A stretch of DNA of 12,120 nucleotides from an uncultured Collinsella sp. (GTDB taxonomy: Bacteria > Actinomycetota > Coriobacteriia > Coriobacteriales > Coriobacteriaceae), in assembly GCA_958437935.1 (NCBI GenBank), contig CAUBPS010000029.1, forward strand, positions 1 to 12,120. Direction: 5' to 3'. Shown here piece by piece: positions 1 through 7,725 of this stretch. Below the pieces are notes generated by a model that ran no database searches, was not told where the DNA came from, and saw nothing but the letters and a program-made list of their open reading frames with translations. Every line of letters starts with the position of its first letter. Positions within the stretch are counted from its first letter, which is position 1. The translations under genes and the position numbers were made by a program.

Positions 1-23
1 CCCAAGGGTTATACCCTAAGAGC

Positions 24-49
24 AAACCACCCCTTTTAGGGGTGGTTTT
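24..49 (+). terminator. Rho-independent terminator of an upstream gene
   Basis: An 11-bp stem (24-34 with 38-48, core ACCACCCCT/AGGGGTGGT) closes a 3-base loop and runs into a short T tract. It probably ends a gene lying left of the window. A second, weaker hairpin (AGGGT-TAT-ACCCT, 5-17) sits just before it. Confidence 0.75.
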
Positions 50-60
50 GATTTAGGGCT

Positions 61-90
61 TTGCCCGGCCAGCTCTTTTTGATTTAAAAT
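61..90 (+). promoter_or_regulatory. Candidate promoter for rsgA
   Basis: A TTGCCC box (61-66) lies 18 bases before TAAAAT (85-90), which matches TATAAT at five of six positions. Transcription would begin near 97, about 30 bases before the GTG start of rsgA. The placement directly after the upstream terminator fits. The -35 box matches only four of six bases. Confidence 0.45.
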
Positions 91-128
91 ACCTGCTCAG
101 TTGTGATTTATGGTGCTGGGAGGCGCTT

Positions 129-1313
129 GTGGGCAAGGCTAAGGCTAAAGCGAAGAAAAAGACGACGGGGGCGCGGGCTAAGCGTGATCGTCGTCGGAAG
201 CTCGCGACCGAGGCTCCCGCATCTGCTGAGGAGTTGCTGGCGAGTGTACCGGGGCTTGACGCGCTGCGGGACGTTCCGGCGTTTGATGACCTGCCGGTCG
301 ATGAAGCCCAGCAGGCTGCCTTTGATGATTTCTGCGCGCATGTCGAGGAGCCCGAGCAGATGCAGCTTGGCGCCGTGGTGCGCTTGGATCGCGGGTTTCC
401 ACTGGTGGCGACTGCCGATGACACGTTTCGTGCCGAGCATGCTGTGGGGTTTGCCAAGTCACGCGGCGAGGACGAGGTCCTGCTGCCTGCCGTGGGCGAT
501 CGTGTGGCGGTGCGCCGCGCTCCCGGGCACGATATGGGCGTGATTGAGTGCGTGCTGCCGCGCCGTACGAGCTTTGAGCGTTGGCGCGGCCGTGCCCGCG
601 GGGAGCGTCAGGTGCTCTGCTCCAACGTGGATAGCGTGCTAATCGTGCAGGCGCTCGGTGCCGGCGAGGTGCTGCTCGACCGCGTGGCGCGCTCGCTGGT
701 GTTGGCGCTCGACTGCGATGCCGAACCGGTGGTGGTACTCACCAAAGCTGACCGCTGCGATGCCGAGGAACTCGAGCGCGATCTGGACCGCGTGCGCCGC
801 CTGGTGGGTCCGGACGTGCGCGTGATCGTGACGTCCTCTGCCGAGGGCCGCGGCCTGGACGAGGTCCGTGCCTGCGTGCCCGCCGGGAGCTGCGCCATGA
901 TTCTGGGCGAGTCGGGTGCCGGCAAGTCGACGCTGCTCAATGCGCTGCTGGGCCACGATACGTTGGCGACCGGCGGTGTGCGCGAACGCGACGATCAGGG
1001 CCGTCACACTACCGTCGCGCGCGTGATGGTGGCACTGCCGGGCGACGCCGGCGTGATCGCCGATGCCCCGGGCCTGCGCAGCCTGCCGCTCGTGGGTCAC
1101 GAGCGGGGTCTGGCGCGCGCTTTCCCCGAGATTGTCGAGGCATCGCGCGCGTGCCGGTTTGGCGATTGCACGCATGTCCATGAGCCGGGCTGCGCCGTTC
1201 GCGAGGCCGAGGACGCCGGGCAGATCGATAGCCTGCGTCTGGAAACGTTCCAAAACCTGGCGTCATCCATGCGCGTGAGCGCTCAAATGCTCGATCCCGA
1301 TGTCCATCTGTAA
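129..1313 (+). CDS. rsgA: Ribosome small-subunit-dependent GTPase RsgA
   Basis: Circularly permuted GTPase of the RsgA/YjeQ family. Family members help late 30S subunit maturation in the cytoplasm and hydrolyse GTP when bound to the subunit. The 394-residue protein has a lysine/arginine-rich start (residues 3-24), an OB-fold region (about 78-145), and the GTPase motifs in permuted order: G4 TKAD (205-208), G1 GESGAGKST (260-268), then G3 DAPG (312-315). The C-terminal zinc motif is C-x4-C-x-H-x5-C (C342, C347, H349, C355). The GTG start at 129 follows a TGGGAGG Shine-Dalgarno (117-123). It is somewhat longer than typical family members because of the N-terminal extension of about 70 residues, whose basic part may touch rRNA (inference). 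It has its own terminator and appears monocistronic. Identification is secure. Confidence 0.95.
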   Translation: MGKAKAKAKKKTTGARAKRDRRRKLATEAPASAEELLASVPGLDALRDVPAFDDLPVDEAQQAAFDDFCAHVEEPEQMQLGAVVRLDRGFPLVATADDTFRAEHAVGFAKSRGEDEVLLPAVGDRVAVRRAPGHDMGVIECVLPRRTSFERWRGRARGERQVLCSNVDSVLIVQALGAGEVLLDRVARSLVLALDCDAEPVVVLTKADRCDAEELERDLDRVRRLVGPDVRVIVTSSAEGRGLDEVRACVPAGSCAMILGESGAGKSTLLNALLGHDTLATGGVRERDDQGRHTTVARVMVALPGDAGVIADAPGLRSLPLVGHERGLARAFPEIVEASRACRFGDCTHVHEPGCAVREAEDAGQIDSLRLETFQNLASSMRVSAQMLDPDVHL

Positions 1314-1330
1314 TTGATTTTTCCTATGAC

Positions 1331-1366
1331 AGCCGTCTCCCAACTGTTCGGGAGACGGCTTTTTTT
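1331..1366 (+). terminator. Rho-independent terminator of rsgA
   Basis: A perfect 11-bp stem, AGCCGTCTCCC (1331-1341) with GGGAGACGGCT (1350-1360), closes an 8-base loop and is followed by a run of seven T. It starts 17 bases after the rsgA stop and isolates rsgA from the pilus operon. Confidence 0.93.
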
Positions 1367-1396
1367 GCTGCGGAAAAGCTTCGAAACATACAGTTT

Positions 1397-1456
1397 GCTG
1401 ACGTGCTGACCAAAACCTTGCCACGAGCTTGACGGGCTGGTCAGCTTTTGGTCAGC
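1397..1456 (+). repeat. Symmetric GCTGACC/GGTCAGC repeat cluster, possible operator
   Basis: Four related heptamers lie in two head-on pairs: GCTGAC (1397-1402) and GCTGACC (1405-1411) on the left, GGTCAGC (1439-1445) and GGTCAGC (1450-1456) on the right. The outer parts form a perfect 11-bp inverted repeat, GCTGACCAAAA (1405-1415) and TTTTGGTCAGC (1446-1456), separated by 30 bases. The right pair is spaced 11 bases apart, close to one helical turn. The cluster ends 7 bases before a TTGACA box, so binding of a regulator of the pilus operon is plausible. It could instead act as an RNA hairpin if transcribed from further upstream. Confidence 0.55.
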
Positions 1457-1463
1457 GATTGGT

Positions 1464-1492
1464 TTGACATCGAAAACCAAGATTGCGATTGC
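1464..1492 (+). promoter_or_regulatory. Candidate promoter of the Tad operon
   Basis: A perfect TTGACA box lies at 1464-1469. At a 17-base spacing the -10 position reads GATTGC (1487-1492), a poor match, within a tandem GATTGC-GATTGC repeat (1481-1492). It lies about 75 bases before the GTG start of the cpaB-like gene. A good -35 with a weak -10 beside the repeat cluster suggests regulated transcription, but the start site is not established. Confidence 0.35.
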
Positions 1493-1566
1493 GCCGCTTT
1501 GCACTCTGGCCGCTCAGACAATGGTGGTACGGGCATTCGCCCGGCACTGCCATGAGAGGAGCGGCC

Positions 1567-2226
1567 GTGAACAAGAGCAAGCGCATCGCCATCAGTCTGG
1601 TCGCGGGCGTGCTCGCTGCTCTGCTCTGCATGGTTTACGGCTCGTCGATCCGCTCGCAAGCCGAACAGGTCCAGGCTGAGACCTTGGCCAAGTACGGTGG
1701 CGATCGCGTCGAGGTTTGCGTCGCGGCGCGCGATATCGATGTGGGCGAGACCCTCGATGAGACCAATGTCATAACCCAGGAATGGCTGACGAGCCTGCTG
1801 CCGCGTGACGCAGCGACCGAGCTGCGCCAGGTGCGCGGCGACGTGACGACTTCGCGTATTCCCAAAAACGCCGTGATCTGCAATGTCTACACCAAGGCCG
1901 AGAGCCGCAAGCTCGAGGTGCCTAAGGGCAAGGTTGCCGTTTCGGTGGCGGTCGATGCCGAGCACTCGGTCGGCGGTGCCACGGGCGTGGGCAGCTACGT
2001 GGACGTGTACGTGCAAAAGGACGGCGTGACCGATCGGCTGTGCGGCGCGCACGTGATCGATACCAGTGAGGATTCCGGTGCCACGCGCGAGGGCAAGATC
2101 GAATGGGTGACGCTGGCGGCTGACCCCGAAGACGTCAAGGAACTGCTGGGAGCCTCGGGCAAGGGAACGGTCAGCTTGACGATTCCCGCCACGGCGCGCG
2201 GCAAAAAGAGCGGAGGCGACGAGTGA
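1567..2226 (+). CDS. cpaB: CpaB/RcpC-like Flp pilus assembly protein (SAF domain)
   Basis: Probable first gene of the Tad operon. CpaB/RcpC proteins are membrane-anchored, with an extracytoplasmic SAF domain, and take part in Flp pilus assembly. The 219-residue product has a short basic start, one membrane segment (about residues 6-24), then a SAF-like region (about 42-110) and a beta-rich tail resembling the RcpC region (about 115-210). I chose the GTG at 1567 because AGAGGA (1555-1560) sits 6 bases before it and it puts the membrane segment near the N terminus. An ATG at 1552 in the same frame is the alternative. In Gram-negative bacteria the partner is the secretin. None is expected in a one-membrane cell, so its role here is presumably on the outer face of the membrane (inference). 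The stop overlaps the next start by one base. Confidence 0.8.
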   Translation: MNKSKRIAISLVAGVLAALLCMVYGSSIRSQAEQVQAETLAKYGGDRVEVCVAARDIDVGETLDETNVITQEWLTSLLPRDAATELRQVRGDVTTSRIPKNAVICNVYTKAESRKLEVPKGKVAVSVAVDAEHSVGGATGVGSYVDVYVQKDGVTDRLCGAHVIDTSEDSGATREGKIEWVTLAADPEDVKELLGASGKGTVSLTIPATARGKKSGGDE

Positions 2227-3875
2227 TGAAGGCGATCTGGCTTGCGTGCTGCGCGTGCGGCGATTACGGGCTGTTGCAGCGGGAAGTCGAGGGCCGTGAT
2301 GTGGGTGCACAGGTGCTTCGCGTGGGTGACCTGGACGGGCTGGTTTCCATGGCGCGGGCGTTTCCGTCGCGCCGCGGGGCTGCCATCATCGCGGCGTCTC
2401 TGTTTGATACCGAAGATGTGCGCAAGACTGTTGCGCGCCTGACGGCCGAAGGCCGCGTGAGTCGCGTGGTCGTGTTGATAGAAGCGCTCGATCCGTCGGA
2501 TATCGAGGGGCTGTTTCGCGCGGGGGCGACCGAGGTCATCGCTGCACACAGTATATGCGGCAACGGGCGCGCGGGCGAGGGAGCGGTTGATTCCGATCGG
2601 AGCATGACGATTGAGCCCGATGCTTTTGTTGATAGGGAACCCGGGGCGCCTCGCGCTACAAGAGGCCCGCGTGTTGATGATTATGGAAAAGCGGAAGCCG
2701 AGCATGGTCGGCGCCCCCGGAACCCCCTTGTATACGATGACGCTGGAGGGCCGGCGCAGCATGCTGGCGATTCCCCGGCTGTAGATATGGGATACGTGCA
2801 CGGCGTGAATCTGGCGGATGAACTCGATGAAGTTGAGGGCTTTGCCGGGTGCGGCGAGTTGTCGCTGATGCAGCATGAGCAGATTGCGCAGAACGAGCCT
2901 GCCTCGCAGACCGAACAAGCAGCCATGCCGGCTTGGACGCAGCACGTGGTTGCGGCGGGGGAGACGGGGACGCTGTCACCGACGCCCGCCCCGCCGCCTC
3001 CGATGCCGCCGGCAGACGCTGCCGCTTCGCCGCATCGAGCTCCGGTCATCTGCGCCATTTCGGGTTCGGGCGGTTGCGGCAAGTCGACGATCGTTGCCAC
3101 CATGGCACACACATCGTCGCTGTTGGGCTTGCGTGCCGCCGTGCTCGACCTGGACCTGATGTTTGGAAACCTTTACGACTTGTTAGGCGTCGATGCTCCG
3201 CGCGATATGGCGGCACTTATCGAGCCGTCGGCGGCGGGCACGCTCACTGAGCCGGATATCGTAGCCGCTTCGATGCGCGTGGCACCGGGCATTACGCTCT
3301 GGGGTCCCGTCGCGGCGCCCGAGCAAGCCGAGCTCATGGCACGTCCGGTGGAGCTACTGCTTGATGTTCTGCGTCGCGAATCCGACGTGGTCTTTATCGA
3401 TACTTCGGTCTTTTGGGGCGACGCCGTGGCGGCTGCGGTGGCGGCGAGCGACCGTTGCCTGGTCGTTGGCGATGCGGCGGTGTCGTCCGCGGCATCGGCA
3501 TCGCGCGTCATTGAACTGGCAGGTCGAGTAGGTGTGCCGCGCACGCGCATGAGCGCCGTGTTCAACCGGTTCGGTGCGCGCGGGGCAGACGAGGACGTCG
3601 CCATGCGCTTTGAGATTGCCTGTGCGTTGAGCTCCAAGATTCGTATCGCCGATGGCGGGCAGGATCTCGCCGCGCTCATGGCGTTTGGGCGCGCTGACGA
3701 GGCAGTGGGGCAGACCAGCGCTTTTGCGACTAGCGTGCGCGAGGCCACGCGCGAGATGCTCGTGGAACTGGGGTGCGCCGTCGGCCCTTGGAGCGATATG
3801 GTCGCCGACCGTGCAACGCGCACCGAACGCCCGCGTATCCGCCTTCCCTGGTCGCGCGAGGGTGATCAGCGATGA
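2226..3875 (+). CDS. cpaE: CpaE/TadZ-like pilus localisation ATPase (ParA/MinD family)
   Basis: TadZ/CpaE proteins place the Tad machine at specific cell sites. This 549-residue protein has an N-terminal receiver-like domain (about 1-115), a long low-complexity linker rich in acidic residues, Ala and Pro (about 119-269), and a MinD-type ATPase domain (about 273-540). The P loop reads GSGGCGKST (280-288), followed by a LDLDLMFG strand (D308, D310) and FIDTS (D392) as Walker B. The position of the signature lysine of the deviant Walker A (KGGxGKT) is serine, though the catalytic GKS lysine is kept. The start is ATG 2226, overlapping the previous stop, with GGAGG at 2212-2216. GTG 2223 is equally possible and adds one residue. 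The stop overlaps the CpaF start (ATGA). Confidence 0.85.
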   Translation: MKAIWLACCACGDYGLLQREVEGRDVGAQVLRVGDLDGLVSMARAFPSRRGAAIIAASLFDTEDVRKTVARLTAEGRVSRVVVLIEALDPSDIEGLFRAGATEVIAAHSICGNGRAGEGAVDSDRSMTIEPDAFVDREPGAPRATRGPRVDDYGKAEAEHGRRPRNPLVYDDAGGPAQHAGDSPAVDMGYVHGVNLADELDEVEGFAGCGELSLMQHEQIAQNEPASQTEQAAMPAWTQHVVAAGETGTLSPTPAPPPPMPPADAAASPHRAPVICAISGSGGCGKSTIVATMAHTSSLLGLRAAVLDLDLMFGNLYDLLGVDAPRDMAALIEPSAAGTLTEPDIVAASMRVAPGITLWGPVAAPEQAELMARPVELLLDVLRRESDVVFIDTSVFWGDAVAAAVAASDRCLVVGDAAVSSAASASRVIELAGRVGVPRTRMSAVFNRFGARGADEDVAMRFEIACALSSKIRIADGGQDLAALMAFGRADEAVGQTSAFATSVREATREMLVELGCAVGPWSDMVADRATRTERPRIRLPWSREGDQR

Positions 3876-5197
3876 GCCTGCAAACGAGGATTAAGGCTGC
3901 CGGCGCTGCGGCGGCAGCGCCTGTAGATGCGGGGCGTCGCCGCGCCGTGAAACGACGCACCAAGCGCGCCGTGATGGACCGCATGGGTTACGACGAAGTG
4001 GCGCGTATCAGCGCCTATATCGACCCGGCACTTGCCCGCTCGGAATTGCGTCCTGCGGTGGAGGCGGCGCTCAATGTTGAGGAGCCGACCGATCTCGCGA
4101 CGCCCGAGCGCGAGACCATCATCGACGAGATTTTGGATGACGTGGTGGGCTTGGGGCCGTTGCAGCCGCTCATCGAGGACGACACCGTTACCGAGATCAT
4201 GATCAACGGCTGCCGCTCGGCTTTCTTTGAACGCGGCGGCGTCTTGTACCCCATCGAGCATGCGTTTGAGGATGATGAGCAGATCCGTGTGCTTATCGAC
4301 CGCATTATCTCGCCACTTGGCCGCCGTATCGACGAGCGCAGCCCCATCGTCAACGCCCGCCTCAAAACGGGCTATCGCGTCAACGCGGTGATTCCGCCTG
4401 TGGCGATTGACGGACCGATTCTCACCATCCGAAAGTTCTCGGACCGTATCTGCTCGCTGGACGAGCTCGTGGGGTTGGGATCGCTGCCGCTTTGGTATGC
4501 GCAGCTGCTGTCGTGTGCGGTGTCGCTGCGACAGGACCTGGCGGTTGCGGGAGGCACGGGATCTGGTAAGACCACCCTGCTCAACGCGTTGTCATGTGAG
4601 ATTTCCACCGGCGAGCGCATCGTGACGATCGAGGACTCTGCCGAGCTCAAGTTTGCGCATCATCCGCACGTGGTGCGCCTAGAGGCGCGCGAGGCTTCAA
4701 TTGAGGGTGAAGGCGCGGTGACGATCCGCGACCTGGTAACTAATGCCCTGCGCATGCGCCCCGACCGCATCGTGGTGGGCGAGGTGCGCGGTGCCGAGTG
4801 CTGCGACATGTTGCAGGCCATGAACACGGGCCACGACGGGTCGCTCACCACACTTCATGCGGGTTCAGAACAGGAGACCGTGGTGCGTCTGACGTTGCTT
4901 GCACGTTATGGCATCGACCTGCCGAGTGAGCTCATCGAGGAGCAGATTGCCATGGCGCTCGACGGTATCGTGATGTCCGAGCGCCACGCCGATGGCAGGC
5001 GCTTCGTCTCCTCGTATTCGGGGGTGCGACGCGCCGCATCGGGCGGCGTAGAGCTCGAGCGCTATGTGACGTTCGATGCCGCCGAGTGCACCTGGACGCT
5101 TGACCGCGAGCCGCCGTTTATCGCAGAAGGCCTGCGGTCGGGGACGCTCACACAAGAGGAGGTGGACGAATGGAGATCGCTGTGCCCCTCGTCGTAG
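3872..5197 (+). CDS. cpaF: CpaF/TadA-type pilus assembly ATPase
   Basis: Cytoplasmic hexameric motor of the Tad pilus, in the type II/IV secretion ATPase superfamily. It powers pilin insertion into the growing fibre through TadB/TadC. The 441-residue protein has a basic N-terminal region (1-35), a CpaF N-terminal domain (about 40-190), and the ATPase core: Walker A GGTGSGKTT (227-235), Asp box VTIEDSAEL (251-259), Walker B IVVGEVRGAE (300-309, E304) and His box GHDGSLTTLHA (320-330). All catalytic motifs are intact and the length is usual for the family. The ATG at 3872 overlaps the upstream TGA in ATGA and follows GAGGGTGAT. The 3' end overlaps tadB by 28 bases, which suggests coupled translation. 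Identification is secure. Confidence 0.95.
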   Translation: MSLQTRIKAAGAAAAAPVDAGRRRAVKRRTKRAVMDRMGYDEVARISAYIDPALARSELRPAVEAALNVEEPTDLATPERETIIDEILDDVVGLGPLQPLIEDDTVTEIMINGCRSAFFERGGVLYPIEHAFEDDEQIRVLIDRIISPLGRRIDERSPIVNARLKTGYRVNAVIPPVAIDGPILTIRKFSDRICSLDELVGLGSLPLWYAQLLSCAVSLRQDLAVAGGTGSGKTTLLNALSCEISTGERIVTIEDSAELKFAHHPHVVRLEAREASIEGEGAVTIRDLVTNALRMRPDRIVVGEVRGAECCDMLQAMNTGHDGSLTTLHAGSEQETVVRLTLLARYGIDLPSELIEEQIAMALDGIVMSERHADGRRFVSSYSGVRRAASGGVELERYVTFDAAECTWTLDREPPFIAEGLRSGTLTQEEVDEWRSLCPSS

Positions 5198-6096
5198 GGG
5201 GCTTGGCAGGGCTTTCTGTCGCGACGGCGTGCGGGGCGGAACCTCGTGTGCCGCAGGTACCGCCGGCGGAGCTGGCACGTCAGGCGCTCGAGACGGTGGC
5301 AGAGAAGCTGCCGCGTGAGCTGGTGGAAAACGATCTGCTGAAAAAGATCGCCCGTTCGTGGGCATCGCTGGCTCCGGCGCATCGCCTTGGCCTCGTGATC
5401 GAGGATGCTTCGGGATGTTTGGCGTTTCTGCTGCTATCGAGCGGTGTCTGCTGCGTTTTACTAACGATGGTGTCGTTATCGCCCCTCGGATTTGCCTTGG
5501 GACTTGTTGCTCCGTTTGCCGTTGGTGCCGCTCGGGATGGCTTTGAGAGCCGGCGCGAGCAACACGATGCAGAAGAGGCAATGCCCGAGGCGTTTACCGC
5601 ACTTTCCATGTCGCTTGCCTCGGGACATTCGCTGGCCCAGGGCATGCGCTTTGTGGGCGCTCATGCGCAAGAGCCAGTGCATAACGAGTTTTTGCGGGTG
5701 GCGGCGGCGATCGATTGCGGCATCTCGGCGACCGACGCGCTCGATGACTTGCTCGTGCGTATCGACGCCCCCGGTCTTTCGCTTGTGACCTTGGCGCTTA
5801 AGGTGTCTCAGCGCACCGGCGCTCCGCTTGCCGACTTACTGTCCGAGGCGTCGAGCATGGTGGGGGAGCGCATTGAGCTCAAGCGCCGCCTGGATGTTAA
5901 GACGTCGCAGGCTCGCATGTCTGCGCATATGGTCGCGGCGATGCCGGCGGGCATGTGCGCGGTGTTGGCGCTGCTTTCGGCAGATTTTCGTCGCGGTCTT
6001 GCGACGCCTGCCGGCGCGGGTGCTGTGGTGCTGGGTCTTGCCCTCAACGCCGTTGCCCTGGTGGTTATCCGGCGCATTATGCGGGTGGAGCTATGA
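5170..6096 (+). CDS. tadB: TadB-like type II secretion F-domain membrane protein
   Basis: Inner platform protein of the Tad pilus, paired with TadC and driven by CpaF. The 308-residue product shows an N-terminal hydrophobic stretch (about 4-22), two adjacent membrane segments (about 80-120), a cytoplasmic T2SSF helical domain (about 130-250) containing the typical LASGHSLAQGM (149-159) and RTGAPLADLL (215-224) motifs, and two C-terminal membrane segments (about 252-270 and 281-300). The ATG at 5170 lies inside the end of cpaF and follows a strong AGAGGAGG Shine-Dalgarno (5155-5162). The stop overlaps the TadC start in ATGA. The region between residues 24 and 70 is polar and not recognised. 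Confidence 0.88.
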   Translation: MEIAVPLVVGGLAGLSVATACGAEPRVPQVPPAELARQALETVAEKLPRELVENDLLKKIARSWASLAPAHRLGLVIEDASGCLAFLLLSSGVCCVLLTMVSLSPLGFALGLVAPFAVGAARDGFESRREQHDAEEAMPEAFTALSMSLASGHSLAQGMRFVGAHAQEPVHNEFLRVAAAIDCGISATDALDDLLVRIDAPGLSLVTLALKVSQRTGAPLADLLSEASSMVGERIELKRRLDVKTSQARMSAHMVAAMPAGMCAVLALLSADFRRGLATPAGAGAVVLGLALNAVALVVIRRIMRVEL

Positions 6097-6734
6097 GCGC
6101 CTCGGTTGCAGTTGCGGCTTGCCTGTGCGCCCTGAGTGTATTTGTCGCGACGGGTTTTGATCGGGCGGATGCACGCAAGATCGCAGGGGCCTGTAAGCGC
6201 GAGGCGGTGCTGGTCGCTGCCGCGGGTCGCTCGGTGGTCGATGCTCTGACCGCGCGAGTGAAGGGCGCGGTTGGAGCGGGCGGCCCGGCGCGAGTGTCGC
6301 TCGGCGAAGTGTCCGAGATGATCGATGTTGTGCGCTTGGGTCTTTCGGCCGGTCTTTCGTTTGATGCGGCGCTTGAGATTTTCTGCGCCAACCGCCGGTC
6401 AGTGCTGGCTCTTCGCCTTGAGCGCGCCTGCATGGCGTGGCAGGTGGGCGTGGGCACGCGTGAGGACGAGTTGTTGGCCGCCGCGCGCGACCTGGACGTG
6501 CGAGCGCTCGAGACCTTTGCCATCACGGTGGGGCAGGCGCTCGCCCTGGGTGCCCCACTTGCCGAGACGCTGGCCGCTCAAAGTCGCGAGATCCGTGCGG
6601 CTCATCGCGCCGCGGTCGAGCGCGAGATCGAGCGTGCGCCCGTCAAGCTGTTGATTCCCACCGGCACGCTCATCTTGCCGGCGTTGCTTCTGTCCATATT
6701 GGGCCCGCTGCTGGGAGCAGGCGGGATGATGTAG
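6093..6734 (+). CDS. tadC: TadC-like type II secretion F-domain membrane protein
   Basis: Second platform protein, expected to form a complex with TadB. The 213-residue product has an N-terminal membrane segment (about 3-20), a T2SSF helical domain (about 68-182) with the motif GLSAGLSFDAAL (83-94) and a second one around LALGAPLAETL (150-160), and a C-terminal hydrophobic segment (about 186-208). The start at 6093 overlaps the tadB stop in ATGA. The reading frame is open further upstream to 5955, but that part only shadows tadB. It is shorter than typical TadC proteins of about 300 residues, because it has fewer N-terminal membrane segments. Ten bases separate the stop from the pilin gene. 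Confidence 0.88.
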   Translation: MSASVAVAACLCALSVFVATGFDRADARKIAGACKREAVLVAAAGRSVVDALTARVKGAVGAGGPARVSLGEVSEMIDVVRLGLSAGLSFDAALEIFCANRRSVLALRLERACMAWQVGVGTREDELLAAARDLDVRALETFAITVGQALALGAPLAETLAAQSREIRAAHRAAVEREIERAPVKLLIPTGTLILPALLLSILGPLLGAGGMM

Positions 6735-6744
6735 GGAGGAATAC

Positions 6745-6978
6745 ATGAACACGATGGTCGAAGTTGCTGACAAGGCTTGGAGCTGGGCTTTTTGCCGGGC
6801 GATTTACACTCGCCAGCATGCCAAGGAGCTGTTGCAGGAGGAGAGCGCGCAGGGTACCACCGAGTACGCCATTTTGGTGGGCGTACTTGTGGTGATCGCG
6901 ATTATTGCCATCGTTGCATTTAAAGGCAAGGTTAAAGAGCTATGGGATGCGATCAGCGAGGGCATCAACAGCCTGTAG
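6745..6978 (+). CDS. flp: Flp-family type IVc major pilin
   Basis: Probable structural subunit of the pilus. The 77-residue prepilin has a 35-residue leader, a processing site A35|Q36 with glutamate at +5 (E40) and tyrosine at +6 (Y41), a hydrophobic helix (about 41-59) and a short charged tail ending in GINSL. Flp pilins carry the Glu-Tyr pair after a cleavage residue that is usually Gly. Here it is Ala. The leader is unusually long and contains two Trp and one Cys. AGGGAGGA (6733-6740) just before the ATG is the strongest Shine-Dalgarno in the operon together with the one at 7490-7498, as expected for an abundant subunit. The gene lies directly after tadC and overlaps the next reading frame by 37 bases if that frame starts at 6942. 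Confidence 0.92.
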   Translation: MNTMVEVADKAWSWAFCRAIYTRQHAKELLQEESAQGTTEYAILVGVLVVIAIIAIVAFKGKVKELWDAISEGINSL

Positions 6979-7505
6979 AGGGCGAGCGCCCCATCGGGGT
7001 GCTGCTGGTGTTTGCTTGCCTGACCGTGGCGATAGCGGTGGTGCTTTGGGGGCTTAACGCCGCGCGGCAGCAGCGTCCTGGGACCGCCTCCGATTTGGGC
7101 TCAGATTCGGCGGTGGCGTCTCAAAAAGATGAGATGCGAGATGCGGACGATTCGGATGTCGCTGTCACGGCGCAAACCTTTCTGCGGGCGCTCGACAAGC
7201 GGTCTGGCACTGCGACGGATTCGCCTGAGGGCAACGCGATTGCGGTCCGGCTTGCATGGTCCGAGGACCGACCGATGACCGAAGCGGCAGCGGATATGCT
7301 GCGTGCCTATCGCGAGGTACCCACGGCACAACTTGCTCTGAGCGGCTATCTCGATATCAAGGGCAACGTGTGGGGCGCTATCGTGCGCGACGGACGCGGC
7401 TGGGTCGATATGGTGACGGTTGCCGCGGATACTGGCGATGCTTCGTGTCGTCTGCGCGCCGTGCGCCTGGTCCCGCAAACAATAAACTCAAAGGAGGGAT
7501 CGTGA
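6942..7505 (+). CDS. Unrecognised single-pass membrane protein of the Tad operon
   Basis: I do not recognise this family. The 187-residue product has a short N terminus, one membrane segment (about 20-38), an acidic Ser/Asp-rich spacer (about 45-75) and a folded-looking domain (about 75-175) with patterns such as LALSGYLDIKGNVWGAIV (131-148). The orientation is probably N-in, with the domain outside. The start is uncertain. ATG 6942 overlaps the pilin gene by 37 bases and has only a weak AAAGAG before it. In-frame GTG codons at 6999 and 7008 would begin at the membrane segment but lack a Shine-Dalgarno. Its position between the pilin and the pilin-like genes suggests a role in pilus assembly or anchoring (inference). 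The next gene's Shine-Dalgarno lies in its last codons. Confidence 0.72.
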   Translation: MGCDQRGHQQPVEGERPIGVLLVFACLTVAIAVVLWGLNAARQQRPGTASDLGSDSAVASQKDEMRDADDSDVAVTAQTFLRALDKRSGTATDSPEGNAIAVRLAWSEDRPMTEAAADMLRAYREVPTAQLALSGYLDIKGNVWGAIVRDGRGWVDMVTVAADTGDASCRLRAVRLVPQTINSKEGS

Positions 7506-7506
7506 A

Positions 7507-7725
7507 ATGCATGGCGTTCTGCGTGAAGAGGTTGCCCAAGCGACTGTGGAATACGCCATCGTCACGGTGGCGCTGTTATCGATCGTGCTGGCGATTGCGG
7601 GACTTTGGCGTGCTGGCACCGATGGGCGCTTGGCGGCGCTGGTCGAGCGGGCGGCATCCCATGGCGTTGCCTCGATGTCGGTTATCGACGCCGCTGCGGG
7701 CGCTAAGGACATCGCGTTGTATTGA
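7507..7725 (+). CDS. Short TadE/Flp-like pilin-like protein
   Basis: A 72-residue pilin-like protein. It has a 10-residue leader (MHGVLREEVA), a processing site A10|Q11 with glutamate at +5 (E15) and tyrosine at +6 (Y16), a hydrophobic helix (about 16-34) and a 38-residue Ala-rich tail. The motif QATVEYA is nearly that of the Flp pilin, but the tail is longer and differently charged. It may be a minor pilin or a TadF-like pseudopilin. The ATG at 7507 follows AAGGAGGG (7491-7498), a strong Shine-Dalgarno. Its last 65 bases overlap the tadE-like frame if that gene starts at 7661. Family assignment beyond pilin-like is uncertain. Confidence 0.82.
   Translation: MHGVLREEVAQATVEYAIVTVALLSIVLAIAGLWRAGTDGRLAALVERAASHGVASMSVIDAAAGAKDIALY

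Noticed and set aside
1441..2310. Long open frame on the - strand opposite cpaB
   Set aside because: It mirrors the codon periodicity of a clear CpaB-like gene, has no recognisable domain, and covers the promoter region of the + strand operon.
5955..6092. Upstream extension of the tadC frame
   Set aside because: It lies inside the tadB membrane segments in another frame. The ATGA overlap at 6093 is a better start.
7256..7660. Upstream extension of the tadE frame
   Set aside because: It shadows the unrecognised membrane protein and the short pilin-like gene. Its translation is Arg/Trp/Cys-rich and lacks any domain.
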